Assembly: GCA_003427395.1 (NCBI GenBank)
Contig: BFEA01000934.1
Span: forward strand, 14,871 to 49,870
DNA from: Chara braunii
Lineage: Eukaryota > Streptophyta > Charophyceae > Charales > Characeae
Length of the DNA: 35,000 bases
Direction of reading: 5' to 3'
A model generated the notes under the pieces. That model ran no database searches. It had not been told where the DNA came from and worked only from the letters and a program-made list of their open reading frames with translations. Both the position numbers and the translations under genes were made by a program. This document shows positions 1 to 10,117 of the stretch, piece after piece (position 1 is the stretch's first letter; each line of letters opens with the position of its first letter).

Positions 1-1016
1 ACACCTTGCATGCTCGGGAATGACTGCTTGTGGGATCACTGAGTGATTAGATGATTGGGTAGTTGTCCATGTCGCGTGGCGATTCACCTTTCCCGGAACA
101 AGGGGACACCTCGCGGGGTTACGTATAAGCGCGATCTGATCTGTGCAGCCTATACGTATCCACGCGCGACGATACGCGACCATTTGACACCTCCGTATCG
201 GATAGGCGGGAATTTTCCTTCTTTCACGCACCTAAACGGATGGGAATTCCGATATCATATCGAGAAACCCCCTTACCAGTTAGATGCGTACGGAAGGCTT
301 CCACTACGAAACAATGATAAGATGTCGAACTCAGGGGACTCAGGGTACTTCGAACCTTGGGTAAGAGAATATCTCAGGCAGAGACGCCCAGAAACCGATT
401 GTGTCGCAGGGAGTTTCACCGTGCCGTAACCAACGATCCAAGGTGCCCCGATTACCCAACTACGTATAACACATAATACTTCATATCCCCCGACTTTGTC
501 GTCATCACTACCAACTTTCCTTCCTTCCGTCTCCTCCTTCCGTATCACCAACTCACGGTGGTACTGTGGAATTCCGTCGCCCCGTATTGGCCCCGCACGC
601 CGTGCAGAAACTGCAGACAACGCGGCAACCACCGAATTCCTGGAACTACGAAGCCTAATTATAACGCACAACGATAGGTGCCACGTGTCTGCCCCCGAAG
701 ATCCAACTCATAGGAATCGCGACCCTCACGAACGGGCCTTTCTCGAACCGCCGTCACCAAAACAGACGGATCGGACGGCCCTTAACGCACCACGCATGCC
801 ATCTGCTATGCTGCACGACATCGACCGCCATCATCAGACCGGAAGAAACCCGCCCCTTAGTCCTATTACACCTATGCCCCTGAACCCTTGCCACAGGAGA
901 TCTCAGTTCCGACCTAGGACTCCAACCCCACTTTCCCCAAAAATCCTTAGCACACCCCTTTTCGCACTTTTAGGCCCACATCCCACTCCGATGAGGAAGT
1001 CGCGCAGGGCGTGAGG
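1..1016 (+). repeat. 5' LTR, 3' portion (truncated by window edge)
   Basis: This segment is about 95% identical to 9098-10117, with few length changes. It ends directly before the primer-binding site, so it corresponds to R/U5. In the other copy a TATA box lies about 250 bases before the equivalent of position 1, so most of U3 and the start of R should lie left of the window. Homology between the copies continues through the motif aggttgg, and the exact LTR end cannot be set. No CA dinucleotide terminus is obvious at the break of homology. Confidence 0.8.
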
Positions 1017-1017
1017 T

Positions 1018-1030
1018 TGGTATCGGAGCC
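1018..1030 (+). promoter_or_regulatory. Primer-binding site, tRNA-iMet type
   Basis: The sequence tggtatcggagcc differs at one base from tggtatcagagcc, the complement of the plant initiator tRNA-Met 3' end used as primer by many plant LTR elements. It sits exactly where homology between the two LTR copies stops, as expected for a PBS. The right copy has unrelated sequence (gcgtcagaacg) at the same point. Confidence 0.8.
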
Positions 1031-1171
1031 CGACACGTGGCAGGGTTACAGGGTTCGTAGGACAACAAACTAAGCGATCTGGCTAACAGGGGACGACCTC
1101 AACCCCGAAACGCACATCAACGCGACCCCGTCGTTACTAGAAGCCAATCTGCAGCTCGACGGGCGGTCAAC

Positions 1172-2401
1172 ATGAATGTTAATCAACAGAGCCCGAATCC
1201 ACAACAAAACCCCAACCAACCGGTAAATCCTAATCAACCCGCACCACGAGCACGGACTCCTATGACGCCACCTGATCTCTATCTGTTTGATACCGCTCAT
1301 CACCTCGCTGGAGCATGGCTGGCCACGCTCCGGGCTAAGCAGTACGATGACAACGAGGCACAGGTGAACATTCCCGCTCGATTGGGAGGAGACGCTCATC
1401 ATTGGTTCAGTACCTATGTATGGGTCGATCTCCCGACATTCGAGCGAGATTTTCTGAACAGGTTTGATTATATCCACCCGGAACAGGCTTTTTTCATGAT
1501 TAAAGACCGGGTTCAAAACCCCCTCGAATCTGTCACCGAGTATCGAAATCGATTCCATAGGATGTTTGTGAAAACGGAACGAGGCAAACAGGTAGGAAGA
1601 GATTTGTTTATCGATGGGCTCCACAGCAGAACGATGAGGGCAAAACTGCAAAAACAGTTTTCCCCCATCAATAACACGTTGCAACAGATCATGGCAGCCG
1701 AAGAGGAAATGGAACGAAAGTTCGCTGCGAGTTTCCTAGAAGGGGAAGACTACCCTGGATAAGGAGACTCGTCCGAACTAGCGAGAGTTAAAGCTGAGCT
1801 GGCTGCACTACAAAACAAATTTGAAAACATGGGGTTTGTGTCGGGCCCAGTCACCTATCTAGAACAGATTGGTCCCAAACGACCGGTCCCGAGTGTGATT
1901 ACAAGCATGCTCGTTCCTGTAATGATGGCACCCCCGCCTCCGATCGAAACCCCCGCACGACCGAATGAGTCTTCCGCCCTATTGGAACTAACCAAAACAT
2001 TGGCCAATCTGATTCAGGAAAGCAAAAAGGAACAGCGGGAGCACAATGCTCGGATAGAGGCAATGATGAGGTCGATGCGACCAATAGCGGTGCGTGCCGC
2101 CCCGATTCAACACGGATTGGCTCCGACACCCCCTCCCGCAGGGATCCCTGGGAATCTAAATGTTTGTTACACGTGTCATCAACCTGGGCACATAGCCCGA
2201 GATTGCCCTCATTGACCCCCGCAGCAGCGAGTCGGAGCCGCATCGGTAGCAGCAGCCCCGATCGCTAACGGACCTGGACGGGTAAGGGCACTGATGGAAG
2301 AAATGGAAGGAGGCGGAAACACATTAGCTACGACGGAGGAAACTGCTGAACTAATCTCATTGGATCAGTATGTAATGTTGGTTACCCGGGGCTTGGGATG
2401 A
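1172..2401 (+). pseudogene. gag: capsid-type domain, coiled region and CCHC zinc knuckle, two in-frame stops
   Basis: One reading frame runs from an ATG at 1172 to a stop at 2399, interrupted by TAA at 1760 and TGA at 2213. The start is Pro/Asn/Gln-rich (QQSPNPQQNPNQPVNPNQP). A Retrotrans_gag-type core follows at about residues 30-190, with the typical W...TFERDFLNRF and ESVTEYRNRFHRMF patterns. After the first stop the same frame continues through a heptad-like Leu/Ala/Lys stretch (ELARVKAELAALQNKFENM) and a Pro-rich linker. It reaches a zinc knuckle, CYTCHQPGHIARDC (C-x2-C-x4-H-x4-C), at 2161-2208. The frame stays open for another 61 codons beyond TGA. Gag proteins of this family form the particle and bind genomic RNA. 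I read both stops as decay, although readthrough at 2213, just after the knuckle, cannot be excluded from one copy. Confidence 0.85.
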
Positions 2402-3795
2402 TTGGAACGATTAGACCCGCGCTAGAACAATGGGAAGTGTCGGAATGGCGACCTTCTCCAGGGGAAATGGAGTCGGGAGGACCCACCTTCGTCACGGGAG
2501 AAATCGATGTTATGAACATCGTACGAGCTCTAGATCATCGGATTCGTCTTCCGATTGGTCCTCTACTTTCGATATCGGAACAAACCAACAAACGAATGCT
2601 GCAACATTGCAAGGCAAACCGGAAACGATTCGCCCTTGCCCGAACAGCGAGCACAAAAGTGAAAAATCCCACGCCAGATGAGAATACAGCAGGTACTTTA
2701 GACCTGATACGGTTAGGATTGATTCAAAAAGGTGATCATTTCCTACGGATTAAACCAATACCATGGAAATCCGCAAAATGCGATATCGAGGTATGGGGAA
2801 TCCCGTACAACGCTATCATTGATTTCGGAGCCGCTGTCCTAGCTATCTCATTGCGGGTAGTTGAAAGGGCAGGTAGAAAGAACGATCTAATCATGCTTAC
2901 GGAAAAAGATCATCTCGTTTCAGCAGACGAAGAAAAGATTAAGACGGTGGGACGGATGACCAATGTTGCTTTTCAATTAGGGAAAGTACATGCTTTGGGA
3001 GATGTCTTAGTTTTAGACGTAAGTCCTTACGACGTCCTTTTTGACCTTCCCGCTCTTGTGGCTTTGCGAGCCAATCTGGATTTCGAAAGACGATCCATTG
3101 TCCTCCGTAATACAGGAGGAAAGCCCTATGTTGTACCTATGAGACTGACTCTTCGAATTATGGCTAATGTAACCCCGCGAGTTTCTCCCATGATGGCGGG
3201 AACTCTCTGCGTGATTACCTGGGATAACCCTGCTAACGGTGAACCATCTCTGAAGGACGCGGACAATAGTGATGAGGACGATCCAGTAATTCTGGAAATG
3301 GCGCGACAGCGTATCTATTACCCTGTGCAACGAGCAAATACAAGATCGCTAAGCCTGACTGATCAGAGTCTACAAAGAACGCAAGCTATGATTATGGGTG
3401 AACCCCTCGTGCAGATTTCGAGGATGGTCGATTCTTTGGAACCCCCTCGAACCCTGTACGAAGGTATTTCCCCTTTACTCGCACGATATAATGACAAAAG
3501 GCACTACTGCGATATCACGAATCTCCCACAAACTCTTTTGACACCTGCAAAAGATATACGATTGATACGTTTAAGGGCAGAGACCAATTCTTTGGAACCC
3601 CCTGAGCGCCTCGAAACTGGGCTCAGAATTAAAATCGCAACGAAACCAGTGCCATGGCAGGACCTCCGAGACGGAATAACGCCGGAACACGTGGTCATTC
3701 GGGAACAGTATGCACAGATGATGGCTACGGTATTCTCCTGGCGATCAGATAATTCGTTTATTTCTGCGCCCCGCCTGAAAACACTAAGCGAGTGA
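2398..3795 (+). pseudogene. Retroviral-type aspartic protease region of pol
   Basis: This 465-codon open frame is shifted by one base relative to gag. In the middle, at about residues 125-150, the pattern CDIEVWGIPYNAIIDFGAAV matches the start of a retropepsin fold, where the catalytic motif is normally D-T/S-G-A. Here it is D-F-G-A, so the Thr/Ser is lost. About 65 residues on, VLVLDVSPYDVLFDLPAL resembles the closing strand (usually ..DVLLG.PAL), and LDFERRSIVL follows as in Ty3/Gypsy proteases. The protease would cut Gag and Pol into mature proteins. The N-terminal about 100 residues (DHRIRLPIGPLL.. KRFALAR) and the C-terminal about 150 have no fold I recognise and may be linkers. The frame ends at 3793, overlapping the RT frame by a few bases. 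Confidence 0.7.
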
Positions 3796-4259
3796 GTACA
3801 AAACGTATCGATGTACGAATATGGGATGAGTTGTACGAGTTGCACATGCCCCAATATGTGCCTGATGAGATCCATCATCTAATCGTTAAAATTCTGGAAG
3901 AATACAAAGGAGCGATTAGTCTTATGGACACAGACATTAGACTGTCGTTAGTCATACAACACGAGATTCAAATCGGAAACCATCCCCCGATTCACTGTAA
4001 GCCCTACAGATACTCCCTGGTTGAACGAAAAACGGCCCTTGAGCGGATTCGGGAATTCGAAGTTAATGGTTGGATCGAACCCGCCACCGGGCCATGGTCG
4101 TTCCCAGTAGTATTGGTGCCGAAAAATAACGGATCGATTCACATATGCATTGATTATCGCAAGTTGAATGACATCACAATTAAAGATGTGTACCCCCTTC
4201 CCAGAATTGATGACTTGCTAGATGCGATTGGGTGTGCTAATTATTTCAGTAAAATTTGA
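3792..4259 (+). pseudogene. Reverse transcriptase, N-terminal part (fingers), before frameshift
   Basis: The frame shows the classical Ty3/Gypsy RT opening: IQIGNHPPIHCKPYRYS, then IREFEVNGWIEPATGPWSFP, VVLVPKNNGSIHICIDYRKLN and VYPLPRIDDLLDAIG..YFSK. It stops at 4257 inside motif A. The protein then continues in another frame from about 4250, where DIRHSFHHI corresponds to the usual DL..GYHQI and carries the first catalytic Asp. A one-base length change in the short A/T run at about 4251-4257 accounts for the break. The product would copy element RNA into DNA using the tRNA primer. This copy cannot make an intact RT. Confidence 0.9.
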
Positions 4260-5400
4260 TATCCGCCACAGTTTCCATCACATCCTGGTTAAGAAGGAAG
4301 ATCGGCCGAAAACGGCCTTCGTACTATTTGAAGGCACGTTACAGTGGGTTCGATGTCCGATGGGGATTTGCAACGCGCGTGCCACATTTCAACGGGCTAT
4401 GAACGTGATGTTCCAAAACTTCGTCAACAAGACGCGACTCACTCAAGGGATGATTAACTTCTGCGTCATCGTGTACATGGACGACATCCTCGCCTACTCG
4501 AAAACCTTTCACGCGCATGCACAACACATTGAATGGACATTGGGAGCTCTGAGAGACGCTGGGTTTAAGATCGCGCTCGAGAAGAGTGAGTTTTTCCTAT
4601 CGGAAATCTCGTTATTGGGTTACGTGGTGACACGTGGAGGACTGCGACCAGACTCAAGGAAAGTCGCGACGGTGAAAGATGCTCATGTCCCCACGTCAGT
4701 GACGCAAGTTCGAGCTTTCCTGGGACTAGCATCGTACTACCGTCGTTTTATCAAAAGCTTCGCTGCGATTGCACGACCTCTGACGAATCTGCTGCAAAAG
4801 GATCAACCCCTCAGTTGGGACGCAGAGTGCAAACACACCTTCGCCACCCTCAAGGGCGCTTTGGTGACAACACCTATTTTGATCCAGCCAGACCCTACGA
4901 AGCAATTCATTCTTATCACGGACTGGCAGCCAGAGACGATCTTTGCTATTCTAGCGCAGAAGGGGAACGACGGTCGAGAGCACGTCATCGAGTATGCGTC
5001 CCGTACGGTGTCACACGAACGAAGGAACGATTCAGCCCCGCAGGGTGAATGTTATGCCATAGTCTGGGAAATTCAGCACGTTCATCCGTACTTGTACGGA
5101 CAGAAGTTCCTCCTCGTAACTGATCACGAGCCACTACTGGCTCTCAAGAAGCTCACTAATTACACGGGTATGATTGGACGGTGGGCGGTGCGCCTACAGG
5201 AATACGACTTCGACATCATCCATCGAAAGACAGAGAGGCACGGCAACGCAGACGAGTTGACACGTCTGCATCGCCCCGCTAAGGTACCTAAGGGAGAAGA
5301 AATCATTCCGTGGAAGGAGCCAGAATCAGCCAACGAACCCAAGTACAGACAAGTGGCAATCCTTCCACGTGACAAGAAGCAGGCGATTGGCAATGGGTGA
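4222..5400 (+). pseudogene. Reverse transcriptase palm/thumb and RNase H, after frameshift
   Basis: Authentic sequence starts near 4252. It contains motif A (DIRHSFHHI), motif B (CPMGICNARATFQRAM; the family usually has MPFGL.NAPATFQ) and motif C with the catalytic YMDD (VIVYMDDILAYSK). The thumb follows, with FLGLASYYRRFIKSFA and ARPLTNLLQKD. RNase H begins at about residue 220: ITDWQ (usually TDAS), QGECYAIVWEI, LLVTDHEPL and GNADELTRLHR. The D-E-D-D residues expected for RNase H catalysis are all present. The frame ends 36 residues after RNase H at 5398 (..KKQAIGNG). No integrase HHCC finger or DDE core follows in any frame. The active-site residues of this half look intact, but it is separated from the fingers by a frameshift. 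Confidence 0.9.
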
Positions 5401-5950
5401 CGAAGATAATCCAACAACTCCTCTCTTTCCCCTCTCATCTTCATCTTTCCTCAGGCTCTCCCTACCCGAGAAATTTTGAGAGCAGGTTAACCGAGCACCC
5501 ATTTTTCAGGCCCATTTATAAGAAAACTAGACAGTCATTTTAACAACACTTCACACCAATTTATAGAGTGCACTTCTTACGACCCCATCACAGAAAAAAC
5601 CCCTAAAAAAAGCAATTAAAAACATATAAAACAACAAGCCAAAGGTGCATTTCCATGAAATTTGGCCCAAAAAAAACTCGACCAATTTCAAAAATTTCAG
5701 AAATCTTAATAGCGCAAATTCTAAAACTCCAAATAACCCCAAATTTCATATACGGCAACCCTATCAAAATGCATATATAGCAAAAACTTGAAATTCCAAA
5801 AAAACATGAAATTTGAGCCCAAAACACTAATTTCAGAAATTTCAGGTCTGAAAATCAGATTCCCCGTTAACCTCTTTATTTTTGTGAAGCGATCTCGCGC
5901 GTCTACTCGATCCCTATGCGTCCTAGCACAAGCGGTTATCGGGTAGCTGA
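5401..5950. other. AT-rich non-coding stretch where integrase would be expected
   Basis: I find no reading frame with integrase motifs. The sequence is A/T-rich, with loosely repeated phrases (aaatttggccc, aaatttgagccc, ccaaatttcatat) and C/T-rich runs just after the RNase H stop. It resembles an insertion or a degenerated non-coding spacer. Nothing else is recognisable. Confidence 0.5.
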
Positions 5951-5970
5951 AAATTCAGGAATGATAATTA

Positions 5971-6372
5971 TGAAGTGAGAGTTTTGGGCAGTCTGAAAAT
6001 CCTGAATGGTCCTGAAGTGGTGAAAGGTCCGAAGACCTTGAAAACCACCTGTTTAGGCAGGTTGCATCCTGAAGTGGTGAAGGGTGTCCTGAAGTGGTCA
6101 AGTGAGAGTTCTGGGCAGTCTTAAAATCTTGAATGGTCCTGAAGTGGTGAAAGGTCCGAAGACCATGAAAACCACACTTCACCACTTGAGGATGCAGCCT
6201 CAGGCTACCTAATCAGGTGGTTTTCAGGGTCTTCGGAGCTTTCACCACTTTAGGACCATTCAGGATTTTCATTCCTGAATGGTCCTGAAGTGGTGAAAGG
6301 TCCGAAGACCTTGAAAACCACCTGTTTAGGCAGGTTGCATCCTCAAGTGGTGAAGGGTGTCCTGAAGTGGTG
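5971..6372. repeat. Direct and inverted repeat block with a long fold-back
   Basis: A unit built around cctgaagtggtgaaaggtcc and gaagaccttgaaaaccacct occurs at 5997-6060, at 6129-6175 (diverged) and at 6273-6330, with the flanking phrase gtgagagtt.tgggcagtct before the first two. The segment 6178-6266 is the inverted counterpart of 6273-6354. The arms are about 82-89 bases with roughly a dozen differences, and only about six bases separate them. A transcript would form a long hairpin. It sits between pol and the acidic ORF. Confidence 0.85.
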
Positions 6373-6401
6373 ATGAAAAATCCGACTGTTGTTAACCTTC
6401 T

Positions 6402-7470
6402 CTCCGTCCTAGTGGGGAAGGGTATGTAGAATGGATAGATTGTCGACAGTGTGTCGCACGACTCGTGCATCCAGTACAGAAATGGCGATAAGCCTTGGTT
6501 GTGTCCCTTGTGTTGGGTTGATAAGATCCCAGAAGAGGGCGTAGAGGAAGGCGACGAGGAGGGAGAAGAGGAAACCTCTGAAGAAGCAGGAAGTTACAGT
6601 GAATACAGCGAGGAAGAGTCGGGCGAAGAGGAAGAAGAAGAAGAAGAACAGGAGGAGCAGTTGGAGGAAGACGAGGAATCTGAGTGGGAGACTTTGGGTG
6701 AAGAGGCGGATCTCGCAGAAACTCAAGAGGAGGATCCCGAGACAGCGCGAAGGAGAGAGGAGATAGCAGCCGGGAAGCAGCCGCTGGAGTTCGCAAGCGG
6801 ACTGGACCAGCCGATCCCGAACGACCCAGCCAAGCATCCCGAGCCGCCCAAGAACGACGATGGGGACCTTGCTGCCAAGACTTCGAGCGCATCGGCCCGA
6901 CGGCGACGAAGCCGATTCCCCTCCCCCTCCACCTTTGCCCGTCCACCAATTCGAGTTCGTACCAATGCGGGCCATCAGGCTTCGTCCCCAGTCCTTATCC
7001 CATCGTCCCCTTGACTATTTCACCCTCCGCCAGATCACTACCCACATCACCTTCCCCTGCAACCCCTTCCCAATCGACACCTTCCGCTTCTTATACGCCA
7101 CCCGCCTTGTTGTCACAGTTCATCCCCATCCCTCTACCCGGTGTGCCACCCCTGTCTTCTATCTCCACGCCCTTCTCTTCACTGCCGCGTGGCGAGGTCA
7201 CAGCATCATCGAGGTTTATTGCATGATCACGGAGACTATCCCTGCATGCGAAAACCACGATCACTTCCACACAGCACTCTTCCGAGCTTTCACCACCCTT
7301 TATCCCGACTATCTCGCCTTCCTCCCTCATAGTGGTAATCGATTCCCTCGCTTCCACCGGATCATCCGATATCAAAAGCTTCCGGTGACAGTCGCAGGGA
7401 TGGAACACTTTCTACCCCCGCGCCATGCCCCCATGTATCGTCTTCCCTTTCCCCTTCCCTTAGGTCATTG
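6402..7470 (+). pseudogene. Broken ORF: Cys/His finger, acidic region, Pro/Ser-rich tail
   Basis: In one frame, 6417-6489 reads EGYVEWIDCRQCVARLVHP and then VQKWR before a stop. In the next frame the text resumes as NGDKPWLCPLCWVDK (about 6480-6525). Together these look like a CxxC..H..CxxC zinc-finger-like module split by a frameshift near 6480. A strongly acidic Glu/Ser stretch follows (6531-6720), then a basic RRRRSRFPSPS patch near 6900. The Ser/Pro/Thr-rich tail continues across frames to about 7470 (for example SPSARSLPTSPSPATPSQST at 7023). Finger and acidic tract together suggest a nucleic-acid or chromatin-binding protein, but this is inference. I recall similar predicted proteins in Chara braunii and have not checked. 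It lies in the sense direction between pol and the 3' LTR, so it could be an extra element ORF or a separate captured or nested gene. Confidence 0.5.
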
Positions 7471-8738
7471 ATGAACGATTGATTGGCACGTGCCACTGCG
7501 ATGGCACGCACGATTCCCTCCTTGGACTGAAGAGAGCCCTTCTTGAGGCAATTATAGGATGAAGCCACGGGTGTGCCACCCTGAATGACGTTCACACTCT
7601 TGTCGAACAGTAAGTGGCACAAAGAAGGCTCCACGTATCGATCTATTAGAGAGATCCACACGTGTCATGATTCAAGCAAGCGGGAGCTTGCTTAAGATTG
7701 GAACCCCCTGGGCGTCACATATGTGACAAACCAATTTTTGTCCCCCGCGATTGTCTGCGCGATGATAATGAGGGGTCCTAAGATTGGAAGGATGGGCCAA
7801 TTACGGGAGATTGGGATCGAAGGGAAATTGCATCGGTGTCTTGCTTCTTTGTCTTTTCTTTTTCGTCGCTTCTTTTCGAGTGGCTGGGTTCAAGGCCGAG
7901 CAAGTCCCGAGATGGCCGATTGAGTAGGCTGTCGCGCCGACAAAGGCGCGAATAATAATGTTTGACGTCGCTTCTTTCTTGTTCTGTTGTCGGGTCTTAG
8001 GCGCGGAGGTCGCGCGGGAATTTTGCTTCGTTCTTTTTGAATTTTCTTTTCGAATCTTGTCAAGCCTTGATGGCTCTCGAAATTTCGGACTTTCTTTTCG
8101 GAATTTGTGTTTTTTGCATTTTCTCATTAGATAGGAATTTAGGAATTTAGGATTTTCTTTTGCCGCTCAACGCCTTCTGCTTACGGGCTTCTTTTTGTGG
8201 CTGCAACGGAGCTCTGATTAGTCGACGCCCTTAATCTTGCAAGTAACTGTAATTTTGGGCGGACGCCATTGTAACTGTATCTTTCTTCTTGAGCTTCGTC
8301 TTTCCCGCCCCCTCCTTCCCTTTTGTTGTGCCTAGTTAGCCCGCGGCCTGCATGCTCGGATCGATGCGTGGAGAGTGGCTACGTCCCCCAAGCCGCGGTC
8401 TGGCCATGAAGAACGTAGGCAATCCCTTCCTAAGTCCTCGCAATTCCGTGTTCTTCGCGCATGCATACACGCTATAAATTTCCGCTGCGCGATTAGATGG
8501 CTCTCTTAACCAGTTGTTGGAAGCTCGGAATAGCGTGATCGGTGAGGTTTGACTCACGAGCGAAGTAAGAGGTGAGTTGAAGTGGGAGTCGGGCGACTCG
8601 ACGAGCTGGTGCCGAATGCGCGGGGTTGACGCGTGGGGCTACGACGGACTGTAACGCGCGGGCGAACCTAACGAGTGCAGGAGGACTAAGCGGGATGACG
8701 ACTTCGTGGGTTGGTGTGTGACGACGGACTGTCCGCAT

Positions 8739-8780
<42 letters not shown>

Positions 8781-8840
8781 GAGAGAGTTGAGGTTGATGG
8801 ACGTGGATTTGCAATTTTCTTTGTCTCGTCTCCCTCCTTA
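7471..8840. other. Gene-free stretch, probably including U3 of the 3' LTR
   Basis: No ORF with recognisable domains. The start of the 3' LTR cannot be fixed because the matching start of the 5' LTR is outside the window. A candidate is the tgtgacaaacc at 7721, preceded by its own palindrome (gtcacatatgtgac), because many LTRs begin with TG. That would make the LTR about 2.4 kb. A poly-purine tract immediately before it is not evident, so the boundary is tentative. Confidence 0.3.
8741..8777. repeat. (GA)n microsatellite, about 18 units
   Basis: Uninterrupted GA dinucleotide run about 70 bases upstream of the LTR TATA box. GA repeats close to plant promoters can bind GAGA-type factors. Whether this one does is unknown. 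Confidence 0.95.
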
Positions 8841-8846
8841 CTCTTG

Positions 8847-8854
8847 TATATAAG
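8847..8854 (+). promoter_or_regulatory. TATA box of the LTR promoter
   Basis: The motif tatataag lies in the 3' LTR region, about 250 bases before the point matching the left window edge. Initiation would be expected about 30 bases downstream, near 8878-8885, which would start R. Several unresolved bases (N at 8871-8957) fall just there. Confidence 0.5.
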
Positions 8855-9095
8855 TTTTGATCTCGGCTCANGGNGATTCNCCCATCTTTTNTTTTCAGAA
8901 TCTTGGTTTTGGCTTCAACNNACACTTGTTTTGCGATTGATTTTGATCTCGTTTATNGTATGTTTTGTCGAATGAGTGGATGAATGAATGTCATGTTTGG
9001 TCGGTTTTCCTGTTTGGTCATCATTATTGCTTGCCATTTTTATGCGTTGTGAGCAGAATATGAGTTTTGATGTTGTTGCGATGTCTGATGTATAA

Positions 9096-10117
9096 TGACA
9101 CCTTGCATGCTCGGGAATGACTGCTTGTGGGATCACTGAGTGATTAGATGATTGGGTAGTTGTCCATGTCGCGTGGCGATTCACCTTTCCCGTAACAAGC
9201 GGGCACCTCGCAGGGTTACGTATAAGCGCGATCTGATCTGCGCAGCCTATACGTATCCACGCGTGGCGATCCGCGACCATTTGACACCTCCGTATCGGAT
9301 AGGCGAGAATTTTCCTTCTTTCACGCACCTCAACGGATGGGAATTCCGATATTATATCGAGAAACCCCCTTACCAGTTAGATGCGTACGAAAGGCTTCCA
9401 CTACGCAACAATGACAAGATGTCAGACTCAGGGGACTCAGGGTACTTCGAACCTTGGATAAGAGAATATCTCAGGCAGAGACACCCAGAAAACGATTGTG
9501 TCCCAGAGAGTTTCACTGTGCCGTAACCAGCGATCCAAGGTGCCCCGATTACCCAACTATGTATAACACGCAATACTTCATATCCCCCGGCTTTGTCATC
9601 ATCACTACGAACTTCCCTCCCTTCCGTCTCCTCCTTCCGTATCACCAACTCACGGTGGTACCGTGGAATTCCATCAGCTCGTATTGGCCCCGCACGCCAT
9701 GCAGAAACTGCAGACAACGCAGCAACCGTCTAATCCCTGGAACTACGAAGCCTAATTATAACGTGAGGCGACAGGCGACACGTGTCTGCCCCCGAAGATC
9801 CAACTCATAGGAATCGTGACCCTCACGAACAGGCCTTTCCTGAACCACTGTCACCAAAATAGACGGATCGGACGACCCTTAACGCACCACGCATGCCATC
9901 TGCCTTATGCTGCACGACGTCGACCGCCATCATCAGACCGGAAGTAACCCACCCCTTAGTCCTATTGCACCTATGCCCCTGAACCCTTGCCACATGAGAT
10001 CTCAGTTCCGACCTGGGACTCCACCCCCACTTTCCCCAAAAATCCTTGGCACACCCCTTTTCGCACTTCCAGGCCCACATCCCACTCCGACCAGGAAGTC
10101 GCGCCAGGCGTAAGGTT
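9096..10117 (+). repeat. 3' LTR, R/U5 portion homologous to the window start
   Basis: Position 9098 aligns with position 1, and homology runs to about 10117 (aggttgg). The LTR probably begins upstream, because the TATA box at 8847 should belong to it. Both copies contain a 124-codon open frame (55-429 and 9152-9526) in the same place. It starts with TTG and the two versions differ at 14 residues, so I do not call it a gene. Sequence after 10117 is unrelated to the PBS side of the left LTR and is taken as the flank. Confidence 0.8.

Larger units (their letters stand above)
1..10117 (+). mobile_element. Ty3/Gypsy-type LTR retrotransposon, decayed, no integrase seen
   Basis: The first about 1016 bases recur in direct orientation at 9098-10117. 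Between them, in the usual order, lie a tRNA-primer site, gag with a zinc knuckle, an aspartic protease-like region, reverse transcriptase and RNase H. This is the layout of a Ty3/Gypsy LTR element. The window opens inside the 5' LTR, so the true start lies to the left. Counting by eye, the first 360 aligned LTR bases differ at about 16 positions, which suggests an old insertion. The coding part carries at least two in-frame stops and two frame changes, so this copy is not functional. No integrase zinc finger or DDE core appears after RNase H. About 4.3 kb of other sequence, including a second broken ORF, fills the gap to the right repeat. Nested insertions could account for some of that stretch. 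Confidence 0.85.

Noticed and set aside
273-671. Minus-strand open frame of 132 codons in the LTR
   Set aside because: Shadow of LTR sequence; no domain, and the matching LTR copy has a different frame length.
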